Assembly: GCF_014196305.1 (NCBI RefSeq)
Contig: NZ_JACIDJ010000003.1
Coordinates: 310,001-374,000, forward strand
DNA from: Roseococcus suduntuyensis
GTDB taxonomy: Bacteria > Pseudomonadota > Alphaproteobacteria > Acetobacterales > Acetobacteraceae
Length of the DNA: 64,000 bases
Direction: 5' to 3'
Each line of letters starts with the position of its first letter. Positions within the stretch are counted from its first letter, which is position 1. Shown here in pieces: positions 32,284-41,408 of this stretch. The translations under genes and the position numbers were made by a program. The notes under the pieces were generated by a model, which was given only the letters and a program-made list of their open reading frames with translations, ran no database searches and was not told the origin of the DNA.

Positions 32284-33196
32284 CCCGAAGCTGCGCCTGG
32301 CCTTCATGGGCAGCCCGGACTTCGCGGTGCCGGCGCTGCGGGCGCTGCACGCGGCGGGGCACGAGGTGGCGGCGGTCTATTGCCAGCCCCCCAAGCCCGC
32401 CGGGCGCGGCCAGCGCGAGACCCCCTGCCCGGTGCATCGCGCGGCACTGGAACTGGGCCTGCCCGTCCGCACGCCCGCGCGGGTGAAGCGCGATGCGGCG
32501 GAACACGCGGCGTTCGCGGCGCTCGACCTCGATGTTGCGGTGGTGGCGGCCTATGGGCTGATCCTGCCGCCCGCCATGCTCGACGCGCCCCGGCGCGGCT
32601 GCCTCAACATCCATGCTTCGCTGCTGCCGCGCTGGCGCGGGGCGGCGCCCATCCATGCCGCCATCCTGCATGGCGATGCCGAGACGGGCATCACCATCAT
32701 GCGCATGGAGGAGGGGCTGGACACCGGCCCCATGCTGCTGCGCGAGGCGATCCCGCTGACCCCGCGCTCCACCACGCCGGAGGTGCATGACGCCCTGGCG
32801 GAGATGGGCGCGCGCCTGATCCTGCGCGCGCTGGACGAGAACCCGCCGGCCACGCCGCAGCCCGAGGCGGGTGTCACCTACGCCCCCAAGCTCACCAAAC
32901 CCGATGGCGCGCTGGATTTCACGCAGCCCGCCACGGTGCTGGACGCGCGCATCCGCGCCATGAACCCCTGGCCCGGCGCCTTCTTCACCCATGGCGGCGA
33001 GGCGCTGCGTGTGCTCGCCGCCGAACCGGCCGAGGGCCAGGGCCCGCCCGGCACCCTCCTGCACGGCTTCACCGTGGCCTGCGGCACCGGCGCGCTGCGC
33101 CTGACGCGCCTGCAACGCCCCGGCCGCGGGCCACTCGACGCCGAGGCCTTCCTGCGCGGCTACAACCTGCCCCCCGGCACGGTCCTGGGCGGATGA
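32279..33196 (+). CDS. fmt: Methionyl-tRNA formyltransferase, apparently starting at ATT
   Basis: A 305-residue enzyme that formylates initiator Met-tRNA. Motifs are [12 protein letters not shown] near the start, [20 protein letters not shown] (about 113-132) with the catalytic Asn-His, and [13 protein letters not shown] (about 142-154). The first ATG (32306) would cut the first beta-strand (LRLAF). Reading back, [16 protein letters not shown] aligns without gap to E. coli MSESLRIIFAGTPDFA if an ATT at 32279 is the start. That ATT overlaps the def stop and has GGGAGAG 7-8 bp before it. CTG at 32291 is the alternative. Confidence 0.9.
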   Translation: MSPKLRLAFMGSPDFAVPALRALHAAGHEVAAVYCQPPKPAGRGQRETPCPVHRAALELGLPVRTPARVKRDAAEHAAFAALDLDVAVVAAYGLILPPAMLDAPRRGCLNIHASLLPRWRGAAPIHAAILHGDAETGITIMRMEEGLDTGPMLLREAIPLTPRSTTPEVHDALAEMGARLILRALDENPPATPQPEAGVTYAPKLTKPDGALDFTQPATVLDARIRAMNPWPGAFFTHGGEALRVLAAEPAEGQGPPGTLLHGFTVACGTGALRLTRLQRPGRGPLDAEAFLRGYNLPPGTVLGG

Positions 33197-33969
33197 CCGC
33201 CTACGCCCTGCTGGTGGAGTATGACGGCGCGGGCTTGGTGGGCTGGCAGCGCCAGTCCAACGGCCTATCCGTGCAGGAGGCCATCGAGACCGCCGCCACC
33301 TCCCTGAACGGCGGCGCCACGCCGCTCGCCACCGCTGCCGGCCGCACCGATGCGGGCGTCCATGCCGAGGGGCAGGTGGTGCATCTGGACCTCGCCGCCG
33401 ACCTGCCGCCCGCCCGGCTGCGCGCGGCGCTGGACTTCCACCTGCGGCCCCAGCGCATCGCCATCCGCGCCGCCTGCCTGGCGCCCGAGGGCTGGTCGCC
33501 GCGCTTCTCGGCCGCGCGGCGGCACTACCGCTTCCGCATCCTGAACCGCCCCGCCAAGCCCGCGCTGGAGGAGGGCCGGGTCTGGCACGTGCCCCTGCCG
33601 CTCGATGCGGCCGCCATGCACGACGCGGCCCAGGCGCTGCTCGGCAAGCATGATTTCTCGGCCTTCCGCGCCGCCTCCTGCCAAGCCGAGCACGCCATCC
33701 GCACGCTGGACCGGTTGGACGTGACGCGGGTGGGCGAGGAGGTGGTCATCCACGCCTCCGCCCGCAGCTTCCTGCACCACCAGATCCGCAACCTGGCGGG
33801 CACGCTGCACATGGTGGGGCTGGGGCGGCGCCCCGTCTCCTGGCCGCGCGAATTGCTGGAGGGGCGCGACCGCCGCCGCGCCGGTCAGACCGCCCCGCCG
33901 GAGGGCCTCGTCTTCCTGGGCGTGGACTACGACCCGCCTTTGCCCTGGGTCACTTCGGACCGGGCTTGA
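33193..33969 (+). CDS. truA: tRNA pseudouridine synthase A
   Basis: A 258-residue enzyme that makes pseudouridine at positions 38-40 of the tRNA anticodon arm. [16 protein letters not shown] opens the protein, the catalytic aspartate lies in [14 protein letters not shown] (about 51-64), and [21 protein letters not shown] (read in parts, about 193-213) is the family C-terminal block. The ATG overlaps the fmt stop (ATGA), making a coupled def-fmt-truA operon. Its 3' end overlaps the convergent dehydrogenase gene by 20 bp. Confidence 0.96.
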   Translation: MTAYALLVEYDGAGLVGWQRQSNGLSVQEAIETAATSLNGGATPLATAAGRTDAGVHAEGQVVHLDLAADLPPARLRAALDFHLRPQRIAIRAACLAPEGWSPRFSAARRHYRFRILNRPAKPALEEGRVWHVPLPLDAAAMHDAAQALLGKHDFSAFRAASCQAEHAIRTLDRLDVTRVGEEVVIHASARSFLHHQIRNLAGTLHMVGLGRRPVSWPRELLEGRDRRRAGQTAPPEGLVFLGVDYDPPLPWVTSDRA

Positions 33970-34867
33970 CCGGTTCTGCGCCGCCAGGTTCGCCAGGAAG
34001 CGCGAAGCCCGCCAGCGCCTGCCAGACGCGCAGCACGAAGGCATCGTCCCGCCCGCCATGGCCCAGCGCCCGCTGCGCCACGAACAATTGCAGCGCCTGG
34101 GCGGCCAGCGGCACGGGCAGCGCGGCCTCGCGCGCCATGCCCTCCACGAGGCCCAAATCCTTCACGAAGATGTCGCCGGCGGAGAGCGGCGTGTCGTCGC
34201 CCACCAGCACATGCGCCATGCGGTTCTCGAACATCCAGGAATTGCCCGCGGCACTCGTCACCACGCCATAGACGGTGTGCGGATCGAGGCCGGAACGCAG
34301 CGCCAGCGCCATGGCCTCGGCGGCGGCCGCGATGTGCACGCCGGCCAGCAGCTGGTGCACCACCTTCATGGCGGCACCCTGGCCGGGCTCGCTGCCCAAG
34401 GACCAGATCTTGCCCGCGATGGCGTCCAGCACCGGTTTCGCGGCGGCGAAGGCGGCGTCGCTGCCGCTGGCCATCACCGTCATGCGGCCCTCGCGCGCGG
34501 CCGCGGCGCCGCCGGAGACGGGCGCGTCGAGATAGAGCAGGCCCCGCGAGGCGGCCTCGGCAGCCAGGCGCCGCGCATCGGCTGGTGCCATGGTGGCCGA
34601 GCAGACCACGACCCCACCCGGGGCAACGCGCTGCGCCGCGCCTTCCGGGCCGAACAGCGCGGCCTCGGCCTGGGCGGCGTTCACCGTCAGCACCACCACC
34701 GCGTCCTGCCCGGGGTCCAGATCGGACCCGCGCGCCACGGCGCGGTTGCCGAAGGCGGCGCGTGCGCGTTCGGAGGGGTCCACGCCCGTCACGTCGAGGC
34801 CGGCGCGCAGCGCGCTGAGTGCGGCACCCCCGCCCATGCTGCCCAGGCCGATGAAGGCTGTTTTCAT
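33950..34867 (-). CDS. NAD-binding beta-hydroxyacid dehydrogenase (3-hydroxyisobutyrate dehydrogenase family)
   Basis: A 305-residue dehydrogenase. The Rossmann motif FIGLGSMGGGAALSAL lies at residues 5-20. YLDAPVSGGAAAAREGRMTVM (about 115-135) is the substrate-binding block, and the catalytic lysine sits in GAAMKVVHQLLAG (about 164). The closest functional groups are L-threonate or 3-hydroxyisobutyrate dehydrogenases, and the substrate cannot be fixed. It is the last of three minus-strand genes (amidase, FAD monooxygenase, this) with gaps of only 5 and 13 bp, probably one operon for an aromatic or amide compound. Confidence 0.87.
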   Translation of the reverse strand: MKTAFIGLGSMGGGAALSALRAGLDVTGVDPSERARAAFGNRAVARGSDLDPGQDAVVVLTVNAAQAEAALFGPEGAAQRVAPGGVVVCSATMAPADARRLAAEAASRGLLYLDAPVSGGAAAAREGRMTVMASGSDAAFAAAKPVLDAIAGKIWSLGSEPGQGAAMKVVHQLLAGVHIAAAAEAMALALRSGLDPHTVYGVVTSAAGNSWMFENRMAHVLVGDDTPLSAGDIFVKDLGLVEGMAREAALPVPLAAQALQLFVAQRALGHGGRDDAFVLRVWQALAGFALPGEPGGAEPVKPGPK

Positions 34868-34880
34868 GCCATTGATCCTG

Positions 34881-36107
34881 TCACGGGCTCCAGCTTTCGC
34901 GGGCGTTCAGCAATGCGGGGTCGAAGCCCGCCAGCTTCTTGTAGCGCGCGGCGGTGCCGGCCAGTTCCTCGTGCGAGATGACGTCGTGCAGCGCCTGGAA
35001 ACCGTCCGGCGCGCGGCGATGCACCTCCTCCAGCACCAAATCGGGGCCGAGGTCGCGGTTGGCCAGCGTCAGCTTCGCGGTGGGCGGGCGGCGGGCCTCC
35101 TCATAGGCGGCCAGCCCCTCCTCGATCCGCGCCGCGCGCGCGAGATGCAGCGCCAATTGCCGCGCATCCAGCACCGCCTGCGAGGCACCGTTGGAGCCGA
35201 TGGGGTACATCGGGTGCGCCGCATCCCCCAGCTGCGTCACGCGCCCCTCGGTCCAGCGCGGCAGCGGGTCGCGATCCACCATGGGGAATTCATAGACGCG
35301 CTCGGCCCCGCGGATCAGGCCGGGCACGTCCAGCCAGCCCCAGTTCCAGCCCTCGAAATGCGGGAGAAACAGGTTGCGGTCTATCTCGCGGTTCCAGTCC
35401 TCGCGGCCCGGCGCCGCCTGGGTCCGCATCTCCGCGATCCAGTTGATCACCGCCATGCCGTCCGGCAGTTGCCGGATAGGGTAGCAGACGAACTTTTGGG
35501 CATGATGCCCGGCCTGCACCATCGTGGCGCCGGTCAGATAGGCGGGGGCGATGGTGGTGGCGCGCCACAGCATGGCGCCCGACCAGCGCGGCAGGCCCTC
35601 ATCGGGCGCGAAATACCCGCGAATGGCGGAATGGATGCCATCGGCCCCGATCAGCGCCGCCGCCCGTGCCGTGCCGCCGCCGGCCAGTTGCGCCGTCACA
35701 CCCTCGGCATCCTGTGCGAAGCCGGTCACGCGCTGTCCGGTCTCGACCTCGATGCCGCGCGCGCGGGCCTCGGCCAGCAGCAGCATCTGCAACTCGCCGC
35801 GATGGATGGAGTATTGCGGCCAGCGATAGCCGGCGGCGAGGCCCCGATCCTCCCGCCAGATCTCCTGCCCATGGGCGGAGACATAGCGCAGCTCCTTGGT
35901 GGCCACGCCCGTCGCGGCCAGCTTTTCGCCGAGGCCCAGCTCCGTCAGCTCCCGCACCGCATGGGGCAGCAGGTTGATGCCGACGCCGAGCGGCCGCACT
36001 TCGCGCGTGGCTTCCAGCACGCGCGGCGCGAAGCCCGCGGCCTTGAGGGACAGCGCCGCCGTCAGCCCGCCAATGCCGCCGCCCGCGATGAGGATGGGGG
36101 TCGCCAT
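34881..36107 (-). CDS. FAD-dependent monooxygenase (aromatic hydroxylase type)
   Basis: A 408-residue flavoprotein. The FAD fingerprint GGGIGGLTAALSLKAAGF (about 7-24) is followed by IGADGIHSAIR (about 154-164, the DG motif) and by GDAAHPMYPIGSNGASQAV (about 290-308, the GD motif). These three together define class A flavin hydroxylases such as salicylate or 6-hydroxynicotinate 3-monooxygenase. The start MATPILIAGGG at 36107 is the family start. The amidase gene begins 5 bp upstream, so amide hydrolysis then ring hydroxylation is a plausible joint pathway (inference). Confidence 0.9.
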   Translation of the reverse strand: MATPILIAGGGIGGLTAALSLKAAGFAPRVLEATREVRPLGVGINLLPHAVRELTELGLGEKLAATGVATKELRYVSAHGQEIWREDRGLAAGYRWPQYSIHRGELQMLLLAEARARGIEVETGQRVTGFAQDAEGVTAQLAGGGTARAAALIGADGIHSAIRGYFAPDEGLPRWSGAMLWRATTIAPAYLTGATMVQAGHHAQKFVCYPIRQLPDGMAVINWIAEMRTQAAPGREDWNREIDRNLFLPHFEGWNWGWLDVPGLIRGAERVYEFPMVDRDPLPRWTEGRVTQLGDAAHPMYPIGSNGASQAVLDARQLALHLARAARIEEGLAAYEEARRPPTAKLTLANRDLGPDLVLEEVHRRAPDGFQALHDVISHEELAGTAARYKKLAGFDPALLNARESWSP

Positions 36108-36112
36108 GGCGG

Positions 36113-37384
36113 TCAGCCCAGCGCCCGGCGCAGCCACTCGGCCCACATCAGCGCCGCCGCGTCCTGCCCGCGCGGGGTGACGATCTGCGCGCCCAGCGGC
36201 AGGCCGCGCGGCCCCGTTCCGGCCGGGATGGTGACGCAGGGCGTGTGCAGCAGCGTCCAGAGCGTGTTGAAGACGGGCGTGCCGGTGAATTCGATGCCCT
36301 CCGGCGCCTCGCCGGGGGCGGAGGGGGTCAACACCGCGTCATAGCCCGCGATGGCGTCCGCGAAACAGGCCTGCGCGGCGGCAAAGGCGGCGCGGGCCTC
36401 GACCAGCTTGGCGGGCGGCTCGGCCATGGCCCAATCCATGTTGGTCCGCATGGCGGGGCTGAGCTGGGCGCGGGCGTGATCAATTTCCCAGGCCAGCGCC
36501 TGGGCGCTTTCCATGTGCATGACATGGGCGTGGGCGGCGAAGGCGGCGTCGCAGGCGGCGGGCAGCGTGATGGGCGTGACCGTGGCACCCGCGCGGCGGG
36601 CGGCCTCGGCCACGCGCTCCATGTGCGGGGCGGTCTCGGGCCCGGCCTCCGCCATGGCGCCCATGACCAGGGCGAGTTTCGGCGCGCGCGGCGCCTCGGC
36701 CGGGCCATGATCCAGCCCGGTCAGCGCGGACATGGCCCGGGCCGCATCGGCCACGCTGCGCGCCATGACGCCGATGGTGTCCAGGCTTTCGCTCATCACC
36801 TTCATGCCGGCGCGGTGCAGCGTGCCGTAGCTCGGCTTGAAGCCCACCGCGCCGCAGAAGGCCGCCGGCCGGATGATGGAGCCTGCGGTCTGCGTGCCGA
36901 AAGCGAGGTGCAGCATCCCCGCCCCCACCCCCGCCGCCGAGCCCTGGGAGGAACCGCCCGGCGTGTGCCTGGCATTGTGCGGGTTGGTGGTGGCGCCGGG
37001 GAAGCGCGTGGCGAATTCCGTCGTCACCGTCTTGCCGGCGATGACCGCGCCCGCCCGCCGCGCCAGCGCCACGCAGGACGCATCGGTGCGCGGCCGGTGC
37101 CCCGCCCAGATGGGCGAGCCGTATTGCGAGGGCTGGTCGGCGGTGTCGAGCACGTCCTTCACGCCGAAGAACAGCCCGGCCAGCTTCCCCTTGGCGGGCG
37201 CCGCATCCACCGCCGCCGCCTGGCGCCGCACCAGGGCGGGGTCCAGATGGGCGAAGGCGCGCACCCCCGGCTCGCGCCGCGCGATGACGTCGAGCATGGC
37301 CTCGGCCAGCTCCTGGGCCTTGAGGGTGCCGGCGGCGATGCGGGAAGCGGCGTCGGTGGCGGAGAGTTCGGCGGGGTGGGTCAT
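36113..37384 (-). CDS. Amidase (amidase signature family)
   Basis: A 423-residue serine hydrolase of the amidase signature family. The catalytic triad is visible: Lys in FFGVKDVLDT (about 73), cis-Ser and Ser in PGGSSQGSAAGVGAGM (about 144-159). TQTAGSIIRPAAFCGAVGFKP (read in parts) follows. The start MTHPAELS at 37384 is chosen over an upstream methionine that would run into repeat copy B. The substrate is unknown. It leads the three-gene minus-strand operon. GatA is excluded by length and context. Confidence 0.92.
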   Translation of the reverse strand: MTHPAELSATDAASRIAAGTLKAQELAEAMLDVIARREPGVRAFAHLDPALVRRQAAAVDAAPAKGKLAGLFFGVKDVLDTADQPSQYGSPIWAGHRPRTDASCVALARRAGAVIAGKTVTTEFATRFPGATTNPHNARHTPGGSSQGSAAGVGAGMLHLAFGTQTAGSIIRPAAFCGAVGFKPSYGTLHRAGMKVMSESLDTIGVMARSVADAARAMSALTGLDHGPAEAPRAPKLALVMGAMAEAGPETAPHMERVAEAARRAGATVTPITLPAACDAAFAAHAHVMHMESAQALAWEIDHARAQLSPAMRTNMDWAMAEPPAKLVEARAAFAAAQACFADAIAGYDAVLTPSAPGEAPEGIEFTGTPVFNTLWTLLHTPCVTIPAGTGPRGLPLGAQIVTPRGQDAAALMWAEWLRRALG

Positions 37385-37444
37385 GAACCCAGCGTAATCG
37401 CGTGTGGCCCCGGCTGTGAACCATCCCCCGAGCAGCCTTTGGAG

Positions 37445-37490
37445 CGACTGATTCACCGCTCCGGCGATTCCGCCTCCGCGGATCAGGCGC
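37445..37490 (-). repeat. Dispersed palindromic repeat, copy B
   Basis: Read on the minus strand: GCGCCTGATC, an inner imperfect hairpin, then GTGAATCAGTCG. It matches copies A, C and D over both outer arms, with a changed inner stem. Unlike them it lies between divergent genes, just before the 160-residue hypothetical protein gene. Confidence 0.65.
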
Positions 37491-37501
37491 TATATGAGGA
37501 G

Positions 37502-37984
37502 ATGGTCCGCACCACCGCCCTCCCCTCCGGCGCCCTTCGGCATGAGCTCGGCGTGGCGGCCGGCGCCCTGCCCGCCGTGCCGCCCGCCGCGCTGGAAATC
37601 GCCTGGGAGGTGGCGCGCGAGGGGGCGTCCGCCGGGCATTGGGGGCCGCCGCGCCTGCTCGCCTTCGCCGATGGGCGCGAGATGGCGCTGACCGACCCCG
37701 ACGCCGCCGCCTGGGCCGAGGCGATGGACCGCCATGCCGGCCTCGATTCGCTGGCCGGCGTGGCGCTCTGCCTGCGCCTGCTGGCGCTGGTGGAGGCCAT
37801 GGGGCGGGCCGAATGGCTGCGCGGCTTCTTCGCCATCGGCCGGCGGGGCGTGGAGTTCCACCCGCTTCTGCTGGCCGCCGCCGCCCGCGCACCGATTGAC
37901 GCCACGGGCCGTTTCGAGGATGGCGCGATGCGTGCCATCCTGTCGCGGACCCTTCCACCCGACGCATCCCGCGTGCCCGCCTGA
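37502..37984 (+). CDS. Hypothetical protein, unrecognised
   Basis: A 160-residue Ala/Leu/Arg-rich, probably all-helical soluble protein. No signal peptide, membrane helix or known motif is recognised. Codon use and GC are like the neighbours. GRRGVEFHPLLLAAAARAPID near residue 118 looks like its best-ordered segment. It is followed 14 bp later by a lipoprotein gene. The start is uncertain: ATG 37502 has GAGGAG touching it with no spacing, and a TTG at 37439 would place repeat B inside the gene. Confidence 0.6.
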   Translation: MVRTTALPSGALRHELGVAAGALPAVPPAALEIAWEVAREGASAGHWGPPRLLAFADGREMALTDPDAAAWAEAMDRHAGLDSLAGVALCLRLLALVEAMGRAEWLRGFFAIGRRGVEFHPLLLAAAARAPIDATGRFEDGAMRAILSRTLPPDASRVPA

Positions 37985-37998
37985 CGAAAGCCCCGCAT

Positions 37999-38364
37999 AT
38001 GCCCCGCGCCGCCGCCCTGCTTCTGCCCGTGTTGTTGCTCGCGGGCTGCGCCCAGGGCTTCGCGCCGCCGCCGCCCCCGCCCGGGGCGCGCAGCAGCAAC
38101 CCCGAGGTGGTGGCCGCCTGCCGCGCCCAGGCCGCCTCGGTCATCACCCGCCAGGACCGCGGGCAGCTCATCCGCGAGGATGAGCGCAACAGCCGCCTGG
38201 GCTCCGAGACCACGGGCTCGCTGGCCTTCCGCGCGCCGATTGACCGCCTCAGCCGCGAATACCGCTTCGAGCAGATGGTGGATGAATGCGTGCGGGCCAA
38301 CACGCGCGACACCGCGCCCGCCGCGCCATCGCCCGCACCGGCACCGACCCCTGGGGGCCGCTGA
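37999..38364 (+). CDS. Small lipoprotein, unknown function
   Basis: A 121-residue exported protein with a clear lipobox (LLLAGC, Cys about residue 17), a proline run after it, and a charged helical middle (VVAACRAQAASVITRQDRGQ). A Pro/Ala-rich C-terminus follows (PAAPSPAPAPTPGG). It is probably an anchored envelope lipoprotein. No enzyme motif is seen. It shares up to 79 bp with the annotated 5' end of the downstream exporter gene, whose start is itself uncertain. Confidence 0.72.
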   Translation: MPRAAALLLPVLLLAGCAQGFAPPPPPPGARSSNPEVVAACRAQAASVITRQDRGQLIREDERNSRLGSETTGSLAFRAPIDRLSREYRFEQMVDECVRANTRDTAPAAPSPAPAPTPGGR

Positions 38365-39602
38365 CCCTGCCTGCCTTCGGCGCGCTCGGGCGCGCCCTGT
38401 CCCATCGTGACGCGCGCATCTTCTTCTCGGCCAGTCTTACTGCCTGGACCGGGCTCTGGATGCACCGCATCGCCGTCATGTGGCTGGCCTGGGAGCTGAC
38501 GGGCTCGGCCTTCTGGGTCGGCATGGTGGCCTTCTGCGACCTGGCGCCGGCGGTCGTCTTCAGCCCCATCGCGGGGGCCGTCGCGGACCGCATGGATCGC
38601 GTGCGCCTGACCATGATCGCGCAGGGCGTGATCGGCGCGCAGGCCGGCTGCATCGCGCTGCTGGTGGCCACGGGCAATATCGGCATCGAGATCCTGCTGG
38701 TCTTCGAGGTGATCGGCGGGATCGCGGCGAGCTTCGCCCAGCCCGCCCGCCAGGCGCTGATGCCGGGCCTCGTGCCGCGCGCCGACCTGCCGGCCGCGGT
38801 CGCCGCCAATTCGCTGGCCTTCAACGTGGCGCGCTTCCTGGGGCCGGCCATGGCGGGGCCGATGATCGCCTTCGGTGGCGTGGTGCCGGCCCTGCTGTGC
38901 AACATGGTGGCCTATGCCATCGCGTCCGCCAGCCTGCTGACCATGCGCGTGGACCCCGCCCATCGCCAGGGCCACAAGCCCGAGGCCTCGTTATTGGCCG
39001 AGACGGTGGAGGGCATGCGCTACGCCGCGAGCCACCCGGGCATCGGCCCCATCCTCATCTTCGCCGGCATCACCGCCATCCTGTTGCGTGGGGTGCAGGA
39101 GGTGCTGCCCCCCTATGTGGACCGGCTGTTCGGCCAGGGGGCGCCGGGGCTCGCGCTGCTGACGGCCTCCATCGGCGTGGGCGCGCTGGTGGGCGGGCTG
39201 TGGGTCGCCTCGCGCGGGCGGCTGGAGGGCACGACGCGGCTCGCCGTGGTGGGCGTCACCTTGCAGGCCGGCGTGGCGGCGGCCTTCGTGGCCACGGGCA
39301 ACTTCGCCTTCGCGGTGCTGTGCGGGGCGCTCTATGGCGCCTGCGCCACCATGCACGGGATTTCCGTGCAGACGCTGTGCCAATCGGCCGCGCTCACCCG
39401 GATGCGGGGGCGGACGCTGGCGCTGTGGGGCCTCATCACCCGCGCCTGCCCGGCGCTGGGCGCACTGATCCTGGGCACGGCGGGCGAGCTGTTCGGCATG
39501 CGCGTGCCCACGGTGGTCGCGGCCGCGCTGGCCTTCCTTGTGTGCATCTGGGCGGTGACACGGATGCGCGCCTGGGCGAAAGAACTCGAGAATCCGCAAT
39601 GA
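38286..39602 (+). CDS. MFS exporter (EntS-like, MFS_3 group)
   Basis: A protein of up to 438 residues with about 12 membrane helices. RDARIFFSASLTAWTGLWMH begins helix 1. The loop 2-3 motif is seen in AGAVADRMDRVRL, and LPAAVAANSLAFNVARFLGPA is typical of the group that exports siderophores or drugs. The first ATG (38286) lies inside the lipoprotein gene and adds about 35 Arg-rich residues. No ATG, GTG or TTG occurs between it and helix 1. A CTG at 38361 overlapping the lipoprotein stop is the other option. It is followed 13 bp later by the Gfo/Idh/MocA gene. Confidence 0.85.
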   Translation: MRAGQHARHRARRAIARTGTDPWGPLTLPAFGALGRALSHRDARIFFSASLTAWTGLWMHRIAVMWLAWELTGSAFWVGMVAFCDLAPAVVFSPIAGAVADRMDRVRLTMIAQGVIGAQAGCIALLVATGNIGIEILLVFEVIGGIAASFAQPARQALMPGLVPRADLPAAVAANSLAFNVARFLGPAMAGPMIAFGGVVPALLCNMVAYAIASASLLTMRVDPAHRQGHKPEASLLAETVEGMRYAASHPGIGPILIFAGITAILLRGVQEVLPPYVDRLFGQGAPGLALLTASIGVGALVGGLWVASRGRLEGTTRLAVVGVTLQAGVAAAFVATGNFAFAVLCGALYGACATMHGISVQTLCQSAALTRMRGRTLALWGLITRACPALGALILGTAGELFGMRVPTVVAAALAFLVCIWAVTRMRAWAKELENPQ

Positions 39603-39615
39603 GGAGTGACATGCC

Positions 39616-40593
39616 ATGCTGAACGCCGCGATCGTGGGAATGGGCCGCTGGGGCCAGACGCTGGTGGACAGCGTGCAGGGGCGCAACGACGCCGGCATCC
39701 GCTTCGTGGCCGGCAGCACGGGCACGCGCAGCAAGGCGGAGGCCTATGCCGCGCAGAAGGGCATCGCGCTGCTGGACAGCTACGACCAGGTGCTGTCCCA
39801 CCCCGGGGTCCAGGCCGTGGTGCTGGCCACCCCCCACGCGCAGCACGCCGAACAGGTGATCGCGGCCGCGCGCGCGGGCAAGCATGTCTTCGTGGAGAAG
39901 CCCTTCACCCTGACCAAGGCCAGTGCCGAGGCCGCCGTGGAAGCCTGCGCCCAGGCCGGCGTGGTGCTGGCGCTGGGCCACAACCGCCGCTTCCTGCCCG
40001 CCGTGGCCGAGATGAAGGCGATGCTGGAGGGCGGCAAGCTCGGCACGCTGCTGCATGTGGAGGGCCAGTTCAGCGGCCCGGGCGGCTTCGCCTACAAGCC
40101 CGGCGCCTGGCGCGCCGACCGCGCCGAAAGCCCCTTGGGCGGCATGGGCGGCATGGGCATCCATATGGTGGACATGATCATCAACCTGGCCGGCCGCTTC
40201 CGCGACGTGCGGGTGCTGAGCCATGCCCGCGTGCTGCCCACCATTGACGACACCACCGCCATGCTGGCCACGCTGGAGGGCGGCGCCACCCTCACCTTCG
40301 CCACGCTCGCGGCCAGCCCGCGCTTCTGGCGCGTGGCCCTGTTCGGCACCGAGGGGCTGGTGGAGCTGCGGGGGCATGAGCAGCTGTTCTTCCGCGCCCG
40401 CGAGGGCAATGAGGAATGGGTGCGCGACTTCCCCGTGACCGACATCGAGGCCGCGGAGCTCGAAGCCTTCGCCGCCGCGGTGGCGGGCGGGCCGGCCTAT
40501 CCGCTGCCGGTGGCCGACGCCATCCATGGCGTGGCCGTCTTCGAGGCGATGATGGGGGCAGCCGCCTCGGGCAGCGCCTACGCCGTGGCGTGA
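39616..40593 (+). CDS. Gfo/Idh/MocA family oxidoreductase
   Basis: A 325-residue NAD(P)-dependent sugar or inositol-type dehydrogenase. The Rossmann motif AIVGMGRWGQTLVDSV lies at 5-20, and HVFVEKPFTLTKASAEA (about 92-108) contains the EKP motif. GMGGMGIHMVDMIINLAGRF (about 176-195) carries the catalytic-type histidine and aspartate. The substrate cannot be inferred. It lies 13 bp after the MFS exporter gene, so both may be in one unit. GAGTGACATGCC precedes the ATG. Confidence 0.9.
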   Translation: MLNAAIVGMGRWGQTLVDSVQGRNDAGIRFVAGSTGTRSKAEAYAAQKGIALLDSYDQVLSHPGVQAVVLATPHAQHAEQVIAAARAGKHVFVEKPFTLTKASAEAAVEACAQAGVVLALGHNRRFLPAVAEMKAMLEGGKLGTLLHVEGQFSGPGGFAYKPGAWRADRAESPLGGMGGMGIHMVDMIINLAGRFRDVRVLSHARVLPTIDDTTAMLATLEGGATLTFATLAASPRFWRVALFGTEGLVELRGHEQLFFRAREGNEEWVRDFPVTDIEAAELEAFAAAVAGGPAYPLPVADAIHGVAVFEAMMGAAASGSAYAVA

Positions 40594-40623
40594 CGGCGTG
40601 GGGCCGGGCGCGCCCCGGCCCCG

Positions 40624-41277
40624 CTATCCCAGGGTGAAGATGGCCTCGCGCGTGCCGCCGTGCAGGTAGTAGCCCTCCATTCCGCCTGATTTCAGCCGCC
40701 AGCTGTGGGTGTAGAAGAACCACCAGCCATCCCGGTTGATGCCGAAATTGGTGGCGAGGAACTTGCCGGGGTCGGCCTCGTTCGTGAGATAGGTGGACGG
40801 CTCCACGACGTGGAATTCCTGCCCGTCGAACTTCCGTTGCAATTGCCCGCGCTGGGCGGTGGCCTGCGCGTCACGGTCCGGCATGTCCCTCGACTTGTTC
40901 GCGTGCATGACGAGGCACCCCCCATCGCCCGCCTGGGAGCCGACGCCCAGCGAGCAGCCATCCATGTTCGCCGTGAACATCACCCGCGACTGGTTGCTGA
41001 GCGTGCCCTGCGTGACCTTGTTCTGCCGGTAGCCCAGCCAGAATATCGGCAGCATCTCGTTGCGCGCGCATCCCGACACGTCGTTGGAAAGATGGAATAC
41101 CTTGGCACCCCGGCGGTTCAGCACCATCGGCGGCCCCGGCATCTCCTTGATGGTGATCACATGGGGACGGCTTTCGCTGATCCGGACCGTGCTTTCCAGG
41201 TCGATGAACTGGCAGCGAACGATATGCCGCTCCATGAACTCCAAGGGGTCGCGCACGAAGTCCGAACGATCCGTCAT
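40624..41277 (-). CDS. Unrecognised soluble protein with a conserved-looking Cys/His pair
   Basis: A 217-residue protein with no signal peptide or membrane helix. Hydrophobic strands alternate with charged loops. The most striking segment is ANMDGCSLGVGSQAGDGGCL followed by VMHANKS (about residues 101-127), with a Cys and a His 17 residues apart and a second Cys between. This spacing recalls Cys-His deamidase folds such as CNF or BLF1, but that is only a pattern match. HSWRLKSGGMEGYYLHGG near the end suggests a beta-rich domain. GGGAGAA precedes the ATG. It stands alone between oppositely directed genes. Confidence 0.62.
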   Translation of the reverse strand: MTDRSDFVRDPLEFMERHIVRCQFIDLESTVRISESRPHVITIKEMPGPPMVLNRRGAKVFHLSNDVSGCARNEMLPIFWLGYRQNKVTQGTLSNQSRVMFTANMDGCSLGVGSQAGDGGCLVMHANKSRDMPDRDAQATAQRGQLQRKFDGQEFHVVEPSTYLTNEADPGKFLATNFGINRDGWWFFYTHSWRLKSGGMEGYYLHGGTREAIFTLG

Positions 41278-41408
41278 GGGTTTCTCCCGCCCAGGTTGCA
41301 TGACGCTAGACGAACTCGCCCAGGCAATGGAAGCGCCACCTGCCTTCCGCCGCCCGGCCGGGCGGGTTACACGCGGGGGGTCACCACAGGCAGGAGGAAC
41401 CCCGCCCG

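Noticed and set aside
36480-38975. An 831-codon minus-strand open frame
   Set aside because: Shadow of the amidase gene in another frame and antisense of the hypothetical, lipoprotein and exporter genes.
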